Assembly (NCBI RefSeq): GCF_010500915.1
Contig: NZ_JAAAWP010000001.1
Span: 496,001 to 560,000 of the forward strand
Length of the DNA: 64,000 nucleotides
Reading direction: 5' to 3'
From: Alteromonas hispanica
Lineage (GTDB): Bacteria; Pseudomonadota; Gammaproteobacteria; Enterobacterales; Alteromonadaceae
In this document: piece after piece, positions 35,848 through 45,831 of the stretch
How positions within the stretch are numbered: position 1 is the stretch's first letter
Layout of the letters: each line of letters begins with the position of its first letter
Translations under genes and position numbers: made by a program
Notes under the pieces: model-generated
The model's input: the letters and a program-made list of their open reading frames with translations, nothing else
Told to the model about the DNA's origin: nothing
Database searches by the model: none

Positions 35848-37128
35848 CTACTCACTGATGTGATTGCGCTGTTTCGACTCTCCTTTAATTGAATACATTA
35901 CATGGTCTGCAGCATCTAACCATTTTTGAACGGTGGATAATCTCTCATTCCATTCTTTCCACCCTGCTGTGTAACGAATGGGAACAGATAGGTGATCATC
36001 AATGTGCAGTACGAATGAAAGATTATCTATTCGCGCAAAAAAGCGCTCTACTTCATTAGCGCGAGTACCGTAAAGCAACACGACAAACTCATCACCGCCA
36101 ATACGTCCCATTCGGTCGGAATCTCTCAATTTATTTTGCATTTTTTCGGCAAAGATCTTTAGTGCTTGATCCCCCGCAGCATGTCCGTAGTTGTCGTTTA
36201 TTTGTTTGAAATCGTTTAAATCAATATAAACCAAGGTAGAAACATGCTGCTCTCGCTTCATGCGCTCTATCTCTTTTGAGAGTTGCTCAAATATTTCGCG
36301 GCGATTAATAAGCCCTGTGAGCGGGTCGGTTTTAGACAAGTAGGCTAATTCACTAATTGCGACCTCTAATGCCTGCTGCTGCTCTTTTTCTTTGGTAATA
36401 TCATCTGCAGTGCCTAAAATAAGTGCCTGCTTCTCTTTTGCATCAAAAATAAGGTTCCCTCTGTCGTGCAAATAGCGAACTTTTCCGTTTACATCATAAA
36501 TTCGGTATTGCAGTTCCCACGTTTTCAGTGGACGTTGATTAAATACACTCATTACCTTTATTTTATCTTCTTCGTGCACATGATTAATAAATGCCAGTGG
36601 TTTGGCATATAGCTCGTAGTCGCTGCGTCCAAAAATTGTATGGTAGCCGTCATTAAGGTAATGCAGCTTTTTGAAGTCTGGGCTCGCAACCCATATGAAA
36701 GTTCGGGAGGAGAAGGCATCTACGATTTTACTAAACAGTGCTTCAACCTGAAACAACTCGCTTTCTAAACGTTTCTTTTCGTCAATATCTTCAACCACCG
36801 AGATAAAGAAGTCTGGGTTGCCACGGCTGTCCCTCACTAAAGATACCGTGAGTTTACCCCACACCGCTGCGCCTCCGTTACGGATGTATTGCTTTTCCAT
36901 AGAGTAACTATCTATAGAACCCGCAAGAAGCTGTTGAAGGTTAGAGAGATCAGTATTTAAATAATCACTTACCGTAAGCTCTTGAAAAGTCATACTTTTT
37001 AGAACATGTGGCTCGTAACCTAAAAACTCACATAGCTTTTTGTTTACATGAATAAAGCTTCCATCTGGACTAACGTGGGCTAAACCTACCGCACAAAATT
37101 CGAACGTTTTATCGAACATGTGCTTCAC
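35848..37128 (-). CDS. PAS-PAS-GGDEF diguanylate cyclase
   Basis: Cytoplasmic protein of 426 residues with two PAS domains (about 8-120 and 130-250, each with a PAC-like end such as FISVVEDIDEKKRLE) and a GGDEF domain (about 265-420). The active site RIGGDEFVVLL is intact, so it should make c-di-GMP in response to a signal sensed by the PAS domains. No membrane segment is present. It is a single gene ending at the terminator near 35790. Confidence 0.9.
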   Translation of the reverse strand: MKHMFDKTFEFCAVGLAHVSPDGSFIHVNKKLCEFLGYEPHVLKSMTFQELTVSDYLNTDLSNLQQLLAGSIDSYSMEKQYIRNGGAAVWGKLTVSLVRDSRGNPDFFISVVEDIDEKKRLESELFQVEALFSKIVDAFSSRTFIWVASPDFKKLHYLNDGYHTIFGRSDYELYAKPLAFINHVHEEDKIKVMSVFNQRPLKTWELQYRIYDVNGKVRYLHDRGNLIFDAKEKQALILGTADDITKEKEQQQALEVAISELAYLSKTDPLTGLINRREIFEQLSKEIERMKREQHVSTLVYIDLNDFKQINDNYGHAAGDQALKIFAEKMQNKLRDSDRMGRIGGDEFVVLLYGTRANEVERFFARIDNLSFVLHIDDHLSVPIRYTAGWKEWNERLSTVQKWLDAADHVMYSIKGESKQRNHISE

Positions 37129-37336
37129 CCCTTTTCAATAAATGCATTCCGTGCCCTCTAATATCTGTAATTATGTGTTTTTTACTTACGACTATATCTA
37201 ATTTATACTTTAGTCTAAAAATTAGTGATGGGGAAAGAATTGCGGGCAATTAGCCGAAAACATTTATTTTTCGCGTTTACACTTACTCAGGGCATGCCCT
37301 AGTCAGCTTTATAACAACCACTTCGGGAAAATATTA

Positions 37337-38059
37337 ATGACCGACGCTACCTTGCCGTCTTCAGCAATAAAAAAGCCAGCAATAGAAACTTCTGCTATGG
37401 AAAGCTCGCAGACTTTAACTTCGTCTATAGCTAATAAAGATAAACGAATTCTCGTTTTATTTGCACACCCAGTACCTCAGCAATCTGAGGTGAATATTTT
37501 TCTATTTAACGATGCTAAAAACGTATCGAATGTCACCGCTATTGACCTTTATGCACACTATCCAGATTTTAATATCGATGTGATAAGAGAACAGCAGCGT
37601 TTGGTTAGCCACGATGTCATTATTTTTCAATTCCCACTTTACTGGTATTCCACGCCCTCGATTTTGAAAGAGTATCAAGATCTCGTTTTAGAGTATGGTT
37701 TTGCCTATGGTAAAGGTGGCAGCGCACTTAAAGGTAAGCAATTTTTTTGTGCCATTAGCGCCGGAGGTAAAGAAGAGGCCTACCAGTCTGACGGCTTCAA
37801 TCACTTTACGATCCGTCAGTTGTTGCAACCTCTAGAACAAATGGCCAGCATTACCACCATGACATATTTGGCTCCGTTTGCCTTATTTGGCAGTCGCTCT
37901 GCTTCTCGAGAGCAACGTATCGAAAAACATCGTTCGAAGTGGCGCTCCCTTCTCAACGCCTTAGCAACAGGGCAATTTGATATAGAGCGGGCTAGAAGTA
38001 TTGAGAATCTTGCAGATTTAGACATCCTTGAAGAACCTGCGGAGAATCAGTCGAAATGA
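37337..38059 (+). CDS. kefF: KefF-like NAD(P)H oxidoreductase, ancillary to KefC
   Basis: Flavodoxin-fold quinone reductase of 240 residues resembling KefF/KefG. The flavodoxin-like core starts at residue 35 (RILVLFAHPVPQQSEVN). FQFPLYWYSTPSILKEY and the CAISAGGKEEAY loop are typical. These proteins bind to and activate the KefC/KefB potassium efflux system. The four-base overlap with the KefC-like gene confirms the pairing. The N-terminal 30 residues are Ser/Thr-rich and longer than usual. Confidence 0.9.
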   Translation: MTDATLPSSAIKKPAIETSAMESSQTLTSSIANKDKRILVLFAHPVPQQSEVNIFLFNDAKNVSNVTAIDLYAHYPDFNIDVIREQQRLVSHDVIIFQFPLYWYSTPSILKEYQDLVLEYGFAYGKGGSALKGKQFFCAISAGGKEEAYQSDGFNHFTIRQLLQPLEQMASITTMTYLAPFALFGSRSASREQRIEKHRSKWRSLLNALATGQFDIERARSIENLADLDILEEPAENQSK

Positions 38060-40005
38060 CCGCTTACTTTCTCTACATTTTCATTTATTTGGCCGCAGCG
38101 GTGATTGCCGTTCCGGTGGCTAAAAAGCTCGGTTTAGGCAGCGTTCTGGGCTATTTAATAGCAGGGTTAATTATTGGGCCAACACTTGGACTAGTTGGTG
38201 ACGAAACCACCACTATTCAGCACTTTGCTGAATTTGGCGTGGTAATGATGCTATTTTTAGTGGGGTTAGAACTTGAGCCTAAATCCCTATGGGCAATGAA
38301 GTCTCGCCTTATTGGTTTGGGCGGATTGCAACTAGGGGGCACCACCCTACTGATAACCCTCATCGCAATGCTATTTAATCAACCCTTCACCATCGCGTTA
38401 ACTATTGGCCTGATTTTCGCTCTTTCCTCTACAGCTATTGTGCTGCAAACCTTTCAGGAAAAGGGCCTGCAAAAAACGGAAGGCGGCAAAGGAGCTTTCT
38501 CTGTTTTACTATTTCAAGACATTGCCGTTATCCCTATGCTGGCGCTTATTCCCCTTCTTGCCCTACCGGAATTAGTGGCAAGCAACGCAGCATCTCAGGG
38601 AGAGGGACAAAGCCACTCAGACAGCCTGAGCGTGGTGAATGAACTGGCCCCGTGGGCCTATGGTTTAGTTATTATTGGTTCTGTGGCCTTCGTCACAATT
38701 GGTGGCCATTACCTTAGCCGCCCTTTATTTAAATTTGTCTCTTCCTCAGGTTTACGGGAAATTTTTACTGCCACTGCGCTTATGCTCGTTATTGGTATTG
38801 CTGCGTTAATGGGCTTAGTAGGTTTATCCCCAGCCCTTGGCGCTTTTTTAGCAGGAGTGGTATTAGCTAATAGTGAGTTTCGTCATGAATTAGAGGCAAA
38901 TATAGAGCCGTTTAAAGGCCTTCTGCTGGGGCTATTTTTTATTACTGTGGGTGCTGGCATTAACTTTTCGGTGTTATCCGAAAACGCGATATTAATTGGC
39001 GTGTTAACACTGTCGGTAATTGGGTTAAAAGCTGCGGTACTTTTTCTAATTTCCCTCATATTTTCGTTTAAAGGAAGTAGCAAATGGCTTCTTACGTTAA
39101 GCCTAGCTCAAGCGGGTGAGTTTGGCTTTGTTCTACTTAGCTTTGCGTCACAAAATTTTGTACTGCCCCAGGATATTATTGCCATACTGTCACTGGTGGT
39201 AGCCCTTTCCATGTTTCTTACCCCCGGACTGTTTATTTTCTTCGATAGAGTCATTCTCCCCCGTTATCAAAGAAGAGGGTCACAAGGTACAGAAGACACT
39301 ATCGATGACAAAGGAACCGTTATCATTGCCGGCATAGGACGTTTTGGACAAATTATAAACCGGTTACTTGTCGCCAATAATGTGCATACGGTAGTGTTAG
39401 ATATTCGCGCAGAGCAGGTCGAGCTCATCAGAAAAATAGGCACCAAAGCTTATTTCGGCGACGCCTCGAAACCTGACATCTTGCATACAGCCGGTGCCGA
39501 AGATGCCGCATTGCTCATAATTGCTATTGATAACAGAGAAACTGCTGCAGACATGGTGAAATACGCGAAACATGCGTATCCAAATATGCGTGTTCTTGCC
39601 CGCGCTTTCGATCGCGGTCACGGCTATCGGCTGCGCCAGCTAGGTGCCGACTACGTGGTATCTGAAACTTATCACTCCGCACTTGAAATGGGTGCTCAGG
39701 CGCTGCGCTCACTTAATGTTCATCCGTTCCAGGTTGAACGGCAAAAAATGGCTTACAAAGATATTGAAGATCAGCAAAACGACGTGCTTTACCACGCGTG
39801 GATTGATGATGCTAGCGGAGAGCGTATCGACAACAACTATTTAAAACTCTTTGTTGAACTAGAATCGTTAATTGGTGAGGCACTGAACACTGAACTTCAT
39901 GATACCCATTCCAAAGTTAAGGGCTGGACACCACCGCCTAAAGGACATGCAGATTCATTTTCTAGCGCGCAGGAAGGCGGGCACCCAGAAGTCAGAGATA
40001 ATTAG
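38056..40005 (+). CDS. kefC: KefC-like glutathione-gated K+/H+ antiporter
   Basis: Inner-membrane CPA2-family antiporter of 649 residues. About 12-13 membrane segments occupy residues 1-395, including GAFLAGVVLANSEFRHELE and LFQDIAVIPMLAL. A cytoplasmic TrkA-N/KTN nucleotide-binding domain starts near 415 with VIIAGIGRFGQI. Such systems release potassium and acidify the cell to protect against electrophiles, and are held closed by glutathione. It is co-transcribed with the KefF-like gene. Confidence 0.92.
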   Translation: MTAYFLYIFIYLAAAVIAVPVAKKLGLGSVLGYLIAGLIIGPTLGLVGDETTTIQHFAEFGVVMMLFLVGLELEPKSLWAMKSRLIGLGGLQLGGTTLLITLIAMLFNQPFTIALTIGLIFALSSTAIVLQTFQEKGLQKTEGGKGAFSVLLFQDIAVIPMLALIPLLALPELVASNAASQGEGQSHSDSLSVVNELAPWAYGLVIIGSVAFVTIGGHYLSRPLFKFVSSSGLREIFTATALMLVIGIAALMGLVGLSPALGAFLAGVVLANSEFRHELEANIEPFKGLLLGLFFITVGAGINFSVLSENAILIGVLTLSVIGLKAAVLFLISLIFSFKGSSKWLLTLSLAQAGEFGFVLLSFASQNFVLPQDIIAILSLVVALSMFLTPGLFIFFDRVILPRYQRRGSQGTEDTIDDKGTVIIAGIGRFGQIINRLLVANNVHTVVLDIRAEQVELIRKIGTKAYFGDASKPDILHTAGAEDAALLIIAIDNRETAADMVKYAKHAYPNMRVLARAFDRGHGYRLRQLGADYVVSETYHSALEMGAQALRSLNVHPFQVERQKMAYKDIEDQQNDVLYHAWIDDASGERIDNNYLKLFVELESLIGEALNTELHDTHSKVKGWTPPPKGHADSFSSAQEGGHPEVRDN

Positions 40006-40297
40006 GGGGTGTGTATAAAACGTACGAGGCTTTATCAATGGCTACTGAACATTAATTAAACTACCTGATATTGAGACTTGCTGGTATCATGGTAACAGAA
40101 TCAATGAGATAAGCGGCTCACCTTTGAAGCGACAAGGGTTATTGCTGGCTGAGCTTAAGTAAACGTGATACCAAGCTGTCGCTAAAAATGATTACCTACA
40201 AAACAAATTAGCTGTAGGTAAAATGTCAGTAGCTTCTTGCATATTGAGTCTGTGAACGCTATGGAGCAGCCGTTAAATAGGGAGTTAACAAACAAAA

Positions 40298-42229
40298 ATG
40301 AAGTTATCTACTCAAATAAATTTAGGCCTTTTGGTTCTTATTCTGATGGTAGGTGCCGGTGCAAGCTTTCTGGAAATTGAACAAACAAAAGCGCAGGCTA
40401 TCCAATCTACCGAAACCTTATCAAAAGAAACAGCGACTCGATTAAATGCTCAATTGTCCAGCTTCAATGAAAGTCAGTGGAATAATAAGTCACTGCTGGA
40501 GAGTATTGTAGATGCAGCATTTTTAAATAAAGACGTTACTCACATAAGTGTTGAAAACGATAATGGAAGCGTGCTCATTGAAAAACGCACTTCAAACAGT
40601 GCTCAAGGTGTAAGTTTACTAGCTTCGGTTGTGGAGCTTTCTGACTCTTCGTCTCAAGTTGAAATTCCCACGACACAAAATGTAGTTAAGGTGAAAAGCA
40701 GCCCAAATAGCCACTATGTAAATTTATGGCGACAGCTTTTAAAAATCTGCGCGCTATGTGTTGTTCTCTATATTTTAGCGGCGATTGTGGTTGTACTCAC
40801 AAGTAAACGCGCTGTTAGATCAGTGGGTAAAGTAACCAAAAAATTGAATGAACTTCAGAACAATGACTTTAGTCCTTCTTCGATAGAAACGTCTACCAAG
40901 GACTTTCTTTATCTCGTAAGCGCCGTAAACAATCTATCTCTTTCCCTTGAAAATAAATTTAAAGAGTTGACTCGCCAGGCTGAGCAATTCAAATCGGTGG
41001 CAAGTAGAGATACTCTCACAAAAATTGCCAATAGAAATGCTTTCGATAGACATATGAAGGCGCTAATTGGGGGCATTTCAAGCCCGAAGGAATATGCAAT
41101 TACCCTAGTGCGCCTTGCCCAACTTACTAATATCAATCATAAGTTAGGCATGTTGGCGGGTGACAATTACGTATGCAGCGTTGCCGACATCATCAAAAAG
41201 GCAAGCCAAGAGCAGTTTACCGGTGCTTTTGTATTTAGAATATCTGGCGGCGACTTTGCTATCCTGAGTGATGTGCAGCCCAAAGACGTTCACGAAGAAA
41301 ACCTCGCGATTATGAGTAAAGGCTTTACTACCATAAATCCTCTTCGCGACGGAAGCAAAGCAGCATGGATAGGTGTGGCGCGCTTTACTAACAGCATGTC
41401 ACTAAAAGAGATCATGGAAAGTGCAGACAGTGCATTGATGGCTGCAACAAAGAGGCCTCAAGGCTGGCAATTTGCCTCCGATATTGCCGAAGTCCACAGC
41501 AATGCCAAGTGGAGAGAGCGCTTAAATTACGTAGTTTCTCAGCAGTATGCCGATATTTTAATTCAACCGATAATGAATTTAGAGCGCAATACACCCTCTT
41601 ACTACGAGACTTTTGCACGTTTTAAAGACAAGCAAACCAACGACATCATTCCTATGTCTCAGCTGATCCCAGCTTCCGAGCGATTAGACCTTATTCCTGA
41701 AGTAGACAAGTTAGTTACTAGCATTGTATTTAAAAAACTCAAGGTGACTGCTCACCAAGTAGGTATCAACCTGTCTAACGCATCTATAGCCAACTCGGAG
41801 TTTCGTGAGTGGTTAATAAAGCAATTGTCTGAGCACGAAAGTCTCTGTCATCGAATCGTTTTTGAAGTTCAAGACGCTGCATTGATTCACTATAACGAAG
41901 AGGCTGTGGCGCTATGCAAGCGTATAACCCAACTGGGTTGCAGAATTACAGTAGAGCATTTTGGTGACAACTTTGCCTCTCTGTCAGGACTTCGCGCTAT
42001 ACAACCCGCCTATGTGAAGCTGTCAGGTCGGTTAACTGAAAGTATTCATACCAATAAAGACAACCAGCTTTTTGTAAGCAGTTTGCTTAATATTGCGCGT
42101 AGTTTAAATATTAAAGTGATTGCTGAAAAAGTAGAACATGAGGCTGAATCAGTGGCGTTGAATAATTTAGATATTATTCACCAGCAGGGCTATTACTTCT
42201 CAAAACCCGCTTTATGGACGGTTTATTAA
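40298..42229 (+). CDS. LapD-like membrane protein with degenerate GGDEF and EAL domains
   Basis: Inner-membrane protein of 643 residues. An N-terminal membrane segment, a periplasmic domain (about 28-145) and a second membrane segment are followed by a HAMP-like region, a GGDEF domain with a degraded site (SGGDFAIL) and an EAL domain where EAL is replaced by ETF (YYETFARF). Catalysis of either kind is unlikely; such proteins bind c-di-GMP and signal across the membrane, as LapD does to the protease LapG. No LapG or large adhesin gene is adjacent, so its partner must be elsewhere. Confidence 0.82.
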   Translation: MKLSTQINLGLLVLILMVGAGASFLEIEQTKAQAIQSTETLSKETATRLNAQLSSFNESQWNNKSLLESIVDAAFLNKDVTHISVENDNGSVLIEKRTSNSAQGVSLLASVVELSDSSSQVEIPTTQNVVKVKSSPNSHYVNLWRQLLKICALCVVLYILAAIVVVLTSKRAVRSVGKVTKKLNELQNNDFSPSSIETSTKDFLYLVSAVNNLSLSLENKFKELTRQAEQFKSVASRDTLTKIANRNAFDRHMKALIGGISSPKEYAITLVRLAQLTNINHKLGMLAGDNYVCSVADIIKKASQEQFTGAFVFRISGGDFAILSDVQPKDVHEENLAIMSKGFTTINPLRDGSKAAWIGVARFTNSMSLKEIMESADSALMAATKRPQGWQFASDIAEVHSNAKWRERLNYVVSQQYADILIQPIMNLERNTPSYYETFARFKDKQTNDIIPMSQLIPASERLDLIPEVDKLVTSIVFKKLKVTAHQVGINLSNASIANSEFREWLIKQLSEHESLCHRIVFEVQDAALIHYNEEAVALCKRITQLGCRITVEHFGDNFASLSGLRAIQPAYVKLSGRLTESIHTNKDNQLFVSSLLNIARSLNIKVIAEKVEHEAESVALNNLDIIHQQGYYFSKPALWTVY

Positions 42230-42326
42230 TGCCATTTATTCTTTAGCTTGTGTGCGTAACATACACCATAACATGCACCTCTCTGAGCAAGCCTGTGCGC
42301 ACAAATTGAAACGACTGTATAAACAA

Positions 42327-44135
42327 CTAGCCCTGCTCCAACAGCCTTGTTTCAATATCTTTGGCAGGTAATGGTTTGGCAAAAAGGTAACCTTGTGCGC
42401 ACTCTATTCCCACGTTTTGGCAATAAGTAAGCTGCGATTGAGTTTCTATACCTTCTACAACAATTTGTAGGTTGAGCTTGCGGCCAAGGTTTACGATAGC
42501 TTCCATCAGCGCGCCGTCATATTCGCTTTCCGGCGCGTTTTCAAGAAAACTGCGGTCAATTTTCAAGTGACTTACAGGAAATCGCTTTAAATAGCTAAGC
42601 GAAGAATACCCTGTGCCAAAATCATCAATTGAGATTTCAACGCCCAATGCACGTTGCTTTTGTAAACCATCAAGTACCTGCTCGTCTGATTTGATCAATA
42701 TATTTTCGGTTAACTCTAATCCTATTGCACTAGGTGGTAGGTCATACTTTTCTCGACACTTTGTTAAACGCTCAAAAAAATCGTCTTGCTCTAATTCACT
42801 ACTAGACACATTGATGTGAATACATATCTCTATTCCTTTGTTTCGCCAATGCCTTGCTTGCCGACAGGCCTCTTCAAGCACCCACCTGCCAATAGAGATA
42901 ATGAGATCAGTTCGCTCTGCAATGGGAATAAATACATCTGGTGGTGCACTGTGTTCTGCTACTTCAGGTGTCCATCTGAGCAATGCCTCACAAGATATGA
43001 TACTTCCATTTCGCAAATCTATTTGAGGTTGATAAAGCAGCGTAAACTCATTTTTTTGAATAGAAGCCCGAAGCCGAGAGGCTATATTCCTCTGTTTATG
43101 AAGAAATAAGCTTAAGTCTTTGCTAAAAATACTGTAGCGATTTCTTCCGCTGTCTTTTGCTTCATACATGGCCGCGTCGGCATTTTTAAGCAGTGTCTCA
43201 ACTTCTTTTCCATCTTCTGGAAAAAGGCTTACGCCAACACTAGAGGTAACAAAAACATTTTCAGCACCCAATGGAAAACTCTCTTTGCAACAATCAACAA
43301 TGCGCTCAGCCATGCTCGATATAGAGCATTTTTCGTCAATCAAGTTGCTTACAACTACAAACTCATCGCCACCGAAACGAGCAACGAAAAATGCATCCCC
43401 AACACATTCTTGCAACCTTTCTGCAAATGCCGTCAGTAGCTTATCACCCCACGTATGACCGAGTGTATCGTTAATATCTTTAAACATATCAAGGTCGATA
43501 AAAAACACCGCCATCGCTGCCGACGCCGAACTAGCCTCTTCAATACGACTTTTGAGTTTTAATTCCAGGTGACGCCGGTTAGGTAGACCTGTTAATAAAT
43601 CTGTCGTTGCTATTTTTTCAAGCTCTGCGCGAACGGCGTGTTGATCGCTTAAATCAATATCGACACAAAACATTTCAGGGCTGTCGCTCCCCTCTTTCAA
43701 CATAACGTGAGATGAAAATACATTAACCGTTTGGCCATCTTTTCGAATGAGGGCTAACTCGCCGCTAGGAATGGGCACTCCTTCTACAATCCATTTGTTA
43801 TGAAAAGAAATTACGTCGTTTCTCATAAATTCAGGAATGATTAAGTCTTCAAGACGCTGCCCTAGTGCTTCTTTTGCAGAATAACCATAGATATCTTCAC
43901 TAGACGTATTCCAGTAGATAACTCGGCGATGTTTGTCATAACCTTGAACGGATACTTTAGGGAGTGAACTGATGAGTTGAAGGAAATGTGACTCTGCAGC
44001 CTCGCGGGCTGTTAATGATTGCACCGTTTCTGACGACGCCTTTCTTAATGAAGCTTTATCTGATGTAGCTTTATCTGATGTAGCTTTGCTTGACGAAACT
44101 CTCGACGAAGTACTAAAGTCGCTTTCTCTAGCCAT
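42327..44135 (-). CDS. PAS-GGDEF-EAL protein
   Basis: Cytoplasmic c-di-GMP enzyme of 602 residues. A low-complexity Ser/Lys/Ala N-terminus (1-40) precedes a PAS domain (about 50-165), a GGDEF domain with intact RFGGDEFVVV and an EAL domain with SCEALLRW and DDFGTGYSSLSYL. Both synthesis and breakdown of c-di-GMP are possible; in many relatives the EAL activity dominates. The N-terminal region is encoded by a 15-bp tandem repeat at 44052-44096. It is convergent with the LapD-like gene. Confidence 0.9.
   Translation of the reverse strand: MARESDFSTSSRVSSSKATSDKATSDKASLRKASSETVQSLTAREAAESHFLQLISSLPKVSVQGYDKHRRVIYWNTSSEDIYGYSAKEALGQRLEDLIIPEFMRNDVISFHNKWIVEGVPIPSGELALIRKDGQTVNVFSSHVMLKEGSDSPEMFCVDIDLSDQHAVRAELEKIATTDLLTGLPNRRHLELKLKSRIEEASSASAAMAVFFIDLDMFKDINDTLGHTWGDKLLTAFAERLQECVGDAFFVARFGGDEFVVVSNLIDEKCSISSMAERIVDCCKESFPLGAENVFVTSSVGVSLFPEDGKEVETLLKNADAAMYEAKDSGRNRYSIFSKDLSLFLHKQRNIASRLRASIQKNEFTLLYQPQIDLRNGSIISCEALLRWTPEVAEHSAPPDVFIPIAERTDLIISIGRWVLEEACRQARHWRNKGIEICIHINVSSSELEQDDFFERLTKCREKYDLPPSAIGLELTENILIKSDEQVLDGLQKQRALGVEISIDDFGTGYSSLSYLKRFPVSHLKIDRSFLENAPESEYDGALMEAIVNLGRKLNLQIVVEGIETQSQLTYCQNVGIECAQGYLFAKPLPAKDIETRLLEQG
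44052..44096. repeat. 15-bp in-frame tandem repeat in the GGDEF-EAL gene
   Basis: Units AGCTTTATCTGATGT at 44052-44066 and 44067-44081 are identical; a diverged copy lies at 44082-44096. They encode the SDKAT-type repeat near the N-terminus. Unit length equals that of the repeat in the hybrid sensor gene at 19624. Confidence 0.88.
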
Positions 44136-44298
44136 TCTACGTCCTTATGCTTATTCATTACTGCAATGTAGACGTATAATCCTCGCCCACTTCGTTAGTA
44201 TAGTTGGTAATTCTCCTTTGTCTCAAAATTTAATAAAGAGCAGACCACTTGCGTCAAACAATAAAACCATGAAAATAATAAGAATGCTCTAATGAACA

Positions 44299-44330
44299 AA
44301 AATGCTGCGGCATTCTGCCAGCAGCATTTT
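44299..44330 (-). terminator. Intrinsic terminator of the M20 amidohydrolase gene
   Basis: AAAATGCTGCGGCA and TGCC-A-GCAGCATTTT form a long nearly perfect hairpin. On the minus strand it is followed by TTTTTG. It lies about 90 bases past the stop of the gene at 44422-45714. Confidence 0.85.
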
Positions 44331-44421
44331 CCCTTTTGTACTGATTTTTAGGCAACCAATGTAATTAGCTAACGCACAAAAGGCATGTGGCTCTTTGCTG
44401 TAAAGCAAAGTTCAACATGCC

Positions 44422-45714
44422 CTATAGATTGCTGTAATCCAAAGCCCAATTTACGTACAACTCAGTCCCCACTTTCAAAGATGACTCGTCAGCATAAAAA
44501 TAAGGAGAGTGATTACTTGGCGCTGTTTTCGCATCCTGTCCTTCTGGCGTTACACCTAAGAAAACGAACAACCCAGGGACATCAAGAGCAAAAAACGAAA
44601 AGTCTTCTGCGCCAGTCACCAAATCATTAACGTGCACGTTTTCTTTACCCGCGACACGCTCCATTGTAGGCAGCATCTGACGAGTAAGCGCCACATTATT
44701 TATTGTTACTGGGTATCCTTCATCAATATGCACATGAGCTTCTGCACCTGTGGCTTTAGCGGTCATTTCAGCTGTTGTAGTCAAATTTTCAAAAATTTGA
44801 GCGCGGTTACCCATGTCGAAATTGCGGATGGTACCCTCTAAATAAACTTCATCAGGGATAATATTGTTGCGAATACCACCATCGACAATACCAAAGCTTA
44901 CCACAGCAGGCGCTTTGGTTATGTCTACCTGCCGGCTTATAATGGTTTGTGTGTTGCTGATGATTTGGCCCGCCGCCACTATGGGGTCGACACCGCCCCA
45001 AGGTCTTGAGCCATGAGTTTGCTGGCCTTTTACAGTTATTTCAAATCGGTCTGAAGAAGCCATCAATGGCCCCTCTCTGTAACCTATATGCCCTGCAGTT
45101 CCTGCAGACCATACGTGAATACCAAAAACAGCCTCTGGCTTATATCGCTCAAATAAGCCCTCTTTTAGCATTAGCTCGGCACCGCCCTCTTCACCTTTAG
45201 GCGCTCCTTCTTCAGCAGGCTGGAATATAAATACCACAGTGCCGTTAAGCTCATCTTTCATGCTCGCGAGCTTTTCTGCTGCTCCCATCAACATAGACAT
45301 ATGAAGGTCATGTCCACAGGCATGCATAACACCAACTTCTTCACCTCGATATTCAGAGACAGCGGTAGACTTAAACGGCACATCTGCCTTTTCGACAACG
45401 GGTAAAGCGTCCATGTCGGCTCGCATAGCGATAACAGGGCCTGGGTTCGCTCCCTCGAGCACGCCGATAACGCCCGTATGGGCAACGCCTGTCTCTACCT
45501 CCATTCCAAGCGCATTTAAATGTTCTGCAAGCACTTTTGATGTGCGAAATTCTCGGTTACTTAATTCAGGATGTTGATGCAGGTCGCGACGCCATTCAAT
45601 CACTTTTTGCTCTAATTCAGCTGAAATAGTGACCGGCTCTTGAGCGTGGGTAGTGGGGCTAAGCGCAAGCATGGCAAGCGCAGAAAAAGCGGTGGTAACG
45701 GCTTTCATAAACAT
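44422..45714 (-). CDS. Secreted M20 family amidohydrolase
   Basis: Exported metallohydrolase of 430 residues. A signal peptide (about 1-24, ending THAQ) is followed by the M20D amidohydrolase domain: WRRDLHQHPELS, AMRADMDALPV, HACGHDLHMSM, IFQPAEEGAPKGEEGGAE and SNHSPYFYADE. These enzymes cleave N-acyl or N-carbamoyl amino acids such as hippurate or indole conjugates; this one would act in the periplasm. The substrate cannot be read from the sequence. It is a single gene with its own terminator. Confidence 0.9.
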   Translation of the reverse strand: MFMKAVTTAFSALAMLALSPTTHAQEPVTISAELEQKVIEWRRDLHQHPELSNREFRTSKVLAEHLNALGMEVETGVAHTGVIGVLEGANPGPVIAMRADMDALPVVEKADVPFKSTAVSEYRGEEVGVMHACGHDLHMSMLMGAAEKLASMKDELNGTVVFIFQPAEEGAPKGEEGGAELMLKEGLFERYKPEAVFGIHVWSAGTAGHIGYREGPLMASSDRFEITVKGQQTHGSRPWGGVDPIVAAGQIISNTQTIISRQVDITKAPAVVSFGIVDGGIRNNIIPDEVYLEGTIRNFDMGNRAQIFENLTTTAEMTAKATGAEAHVHIDEGYPVTINNVALTRQMLPTMERVAGKENVHVNDLVTGAEDFSFFALDVPGLFVFLGVTPEGQDAKTAPSNHSPYFYADESSLKVGTELYVNWALDYSNL

Positions 45715-45804
45715 TCCTCATTATTCTATTTGAATAAGCAGTATGCCTATGTCGTACCGCTACCACAATACGATTTGTTTACCTTAACTGAAGCCTTGTG
45801 ACAA

Positions 45805-45831
45805 AAAGAACACCGCTTGTATCACAGCGGT
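45805..45831 (-). terminator. Terminator of the ferredoxin reductase gene
   Basis: ACCGCT (45812-45817) and AGCGGT (45826-45831) pair around an 8-base loop; on the minus strand the stem is followed closely by TTCTTTTTG. It overlaps the last base of the stop codon at 45831. Confidence 0.7.
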
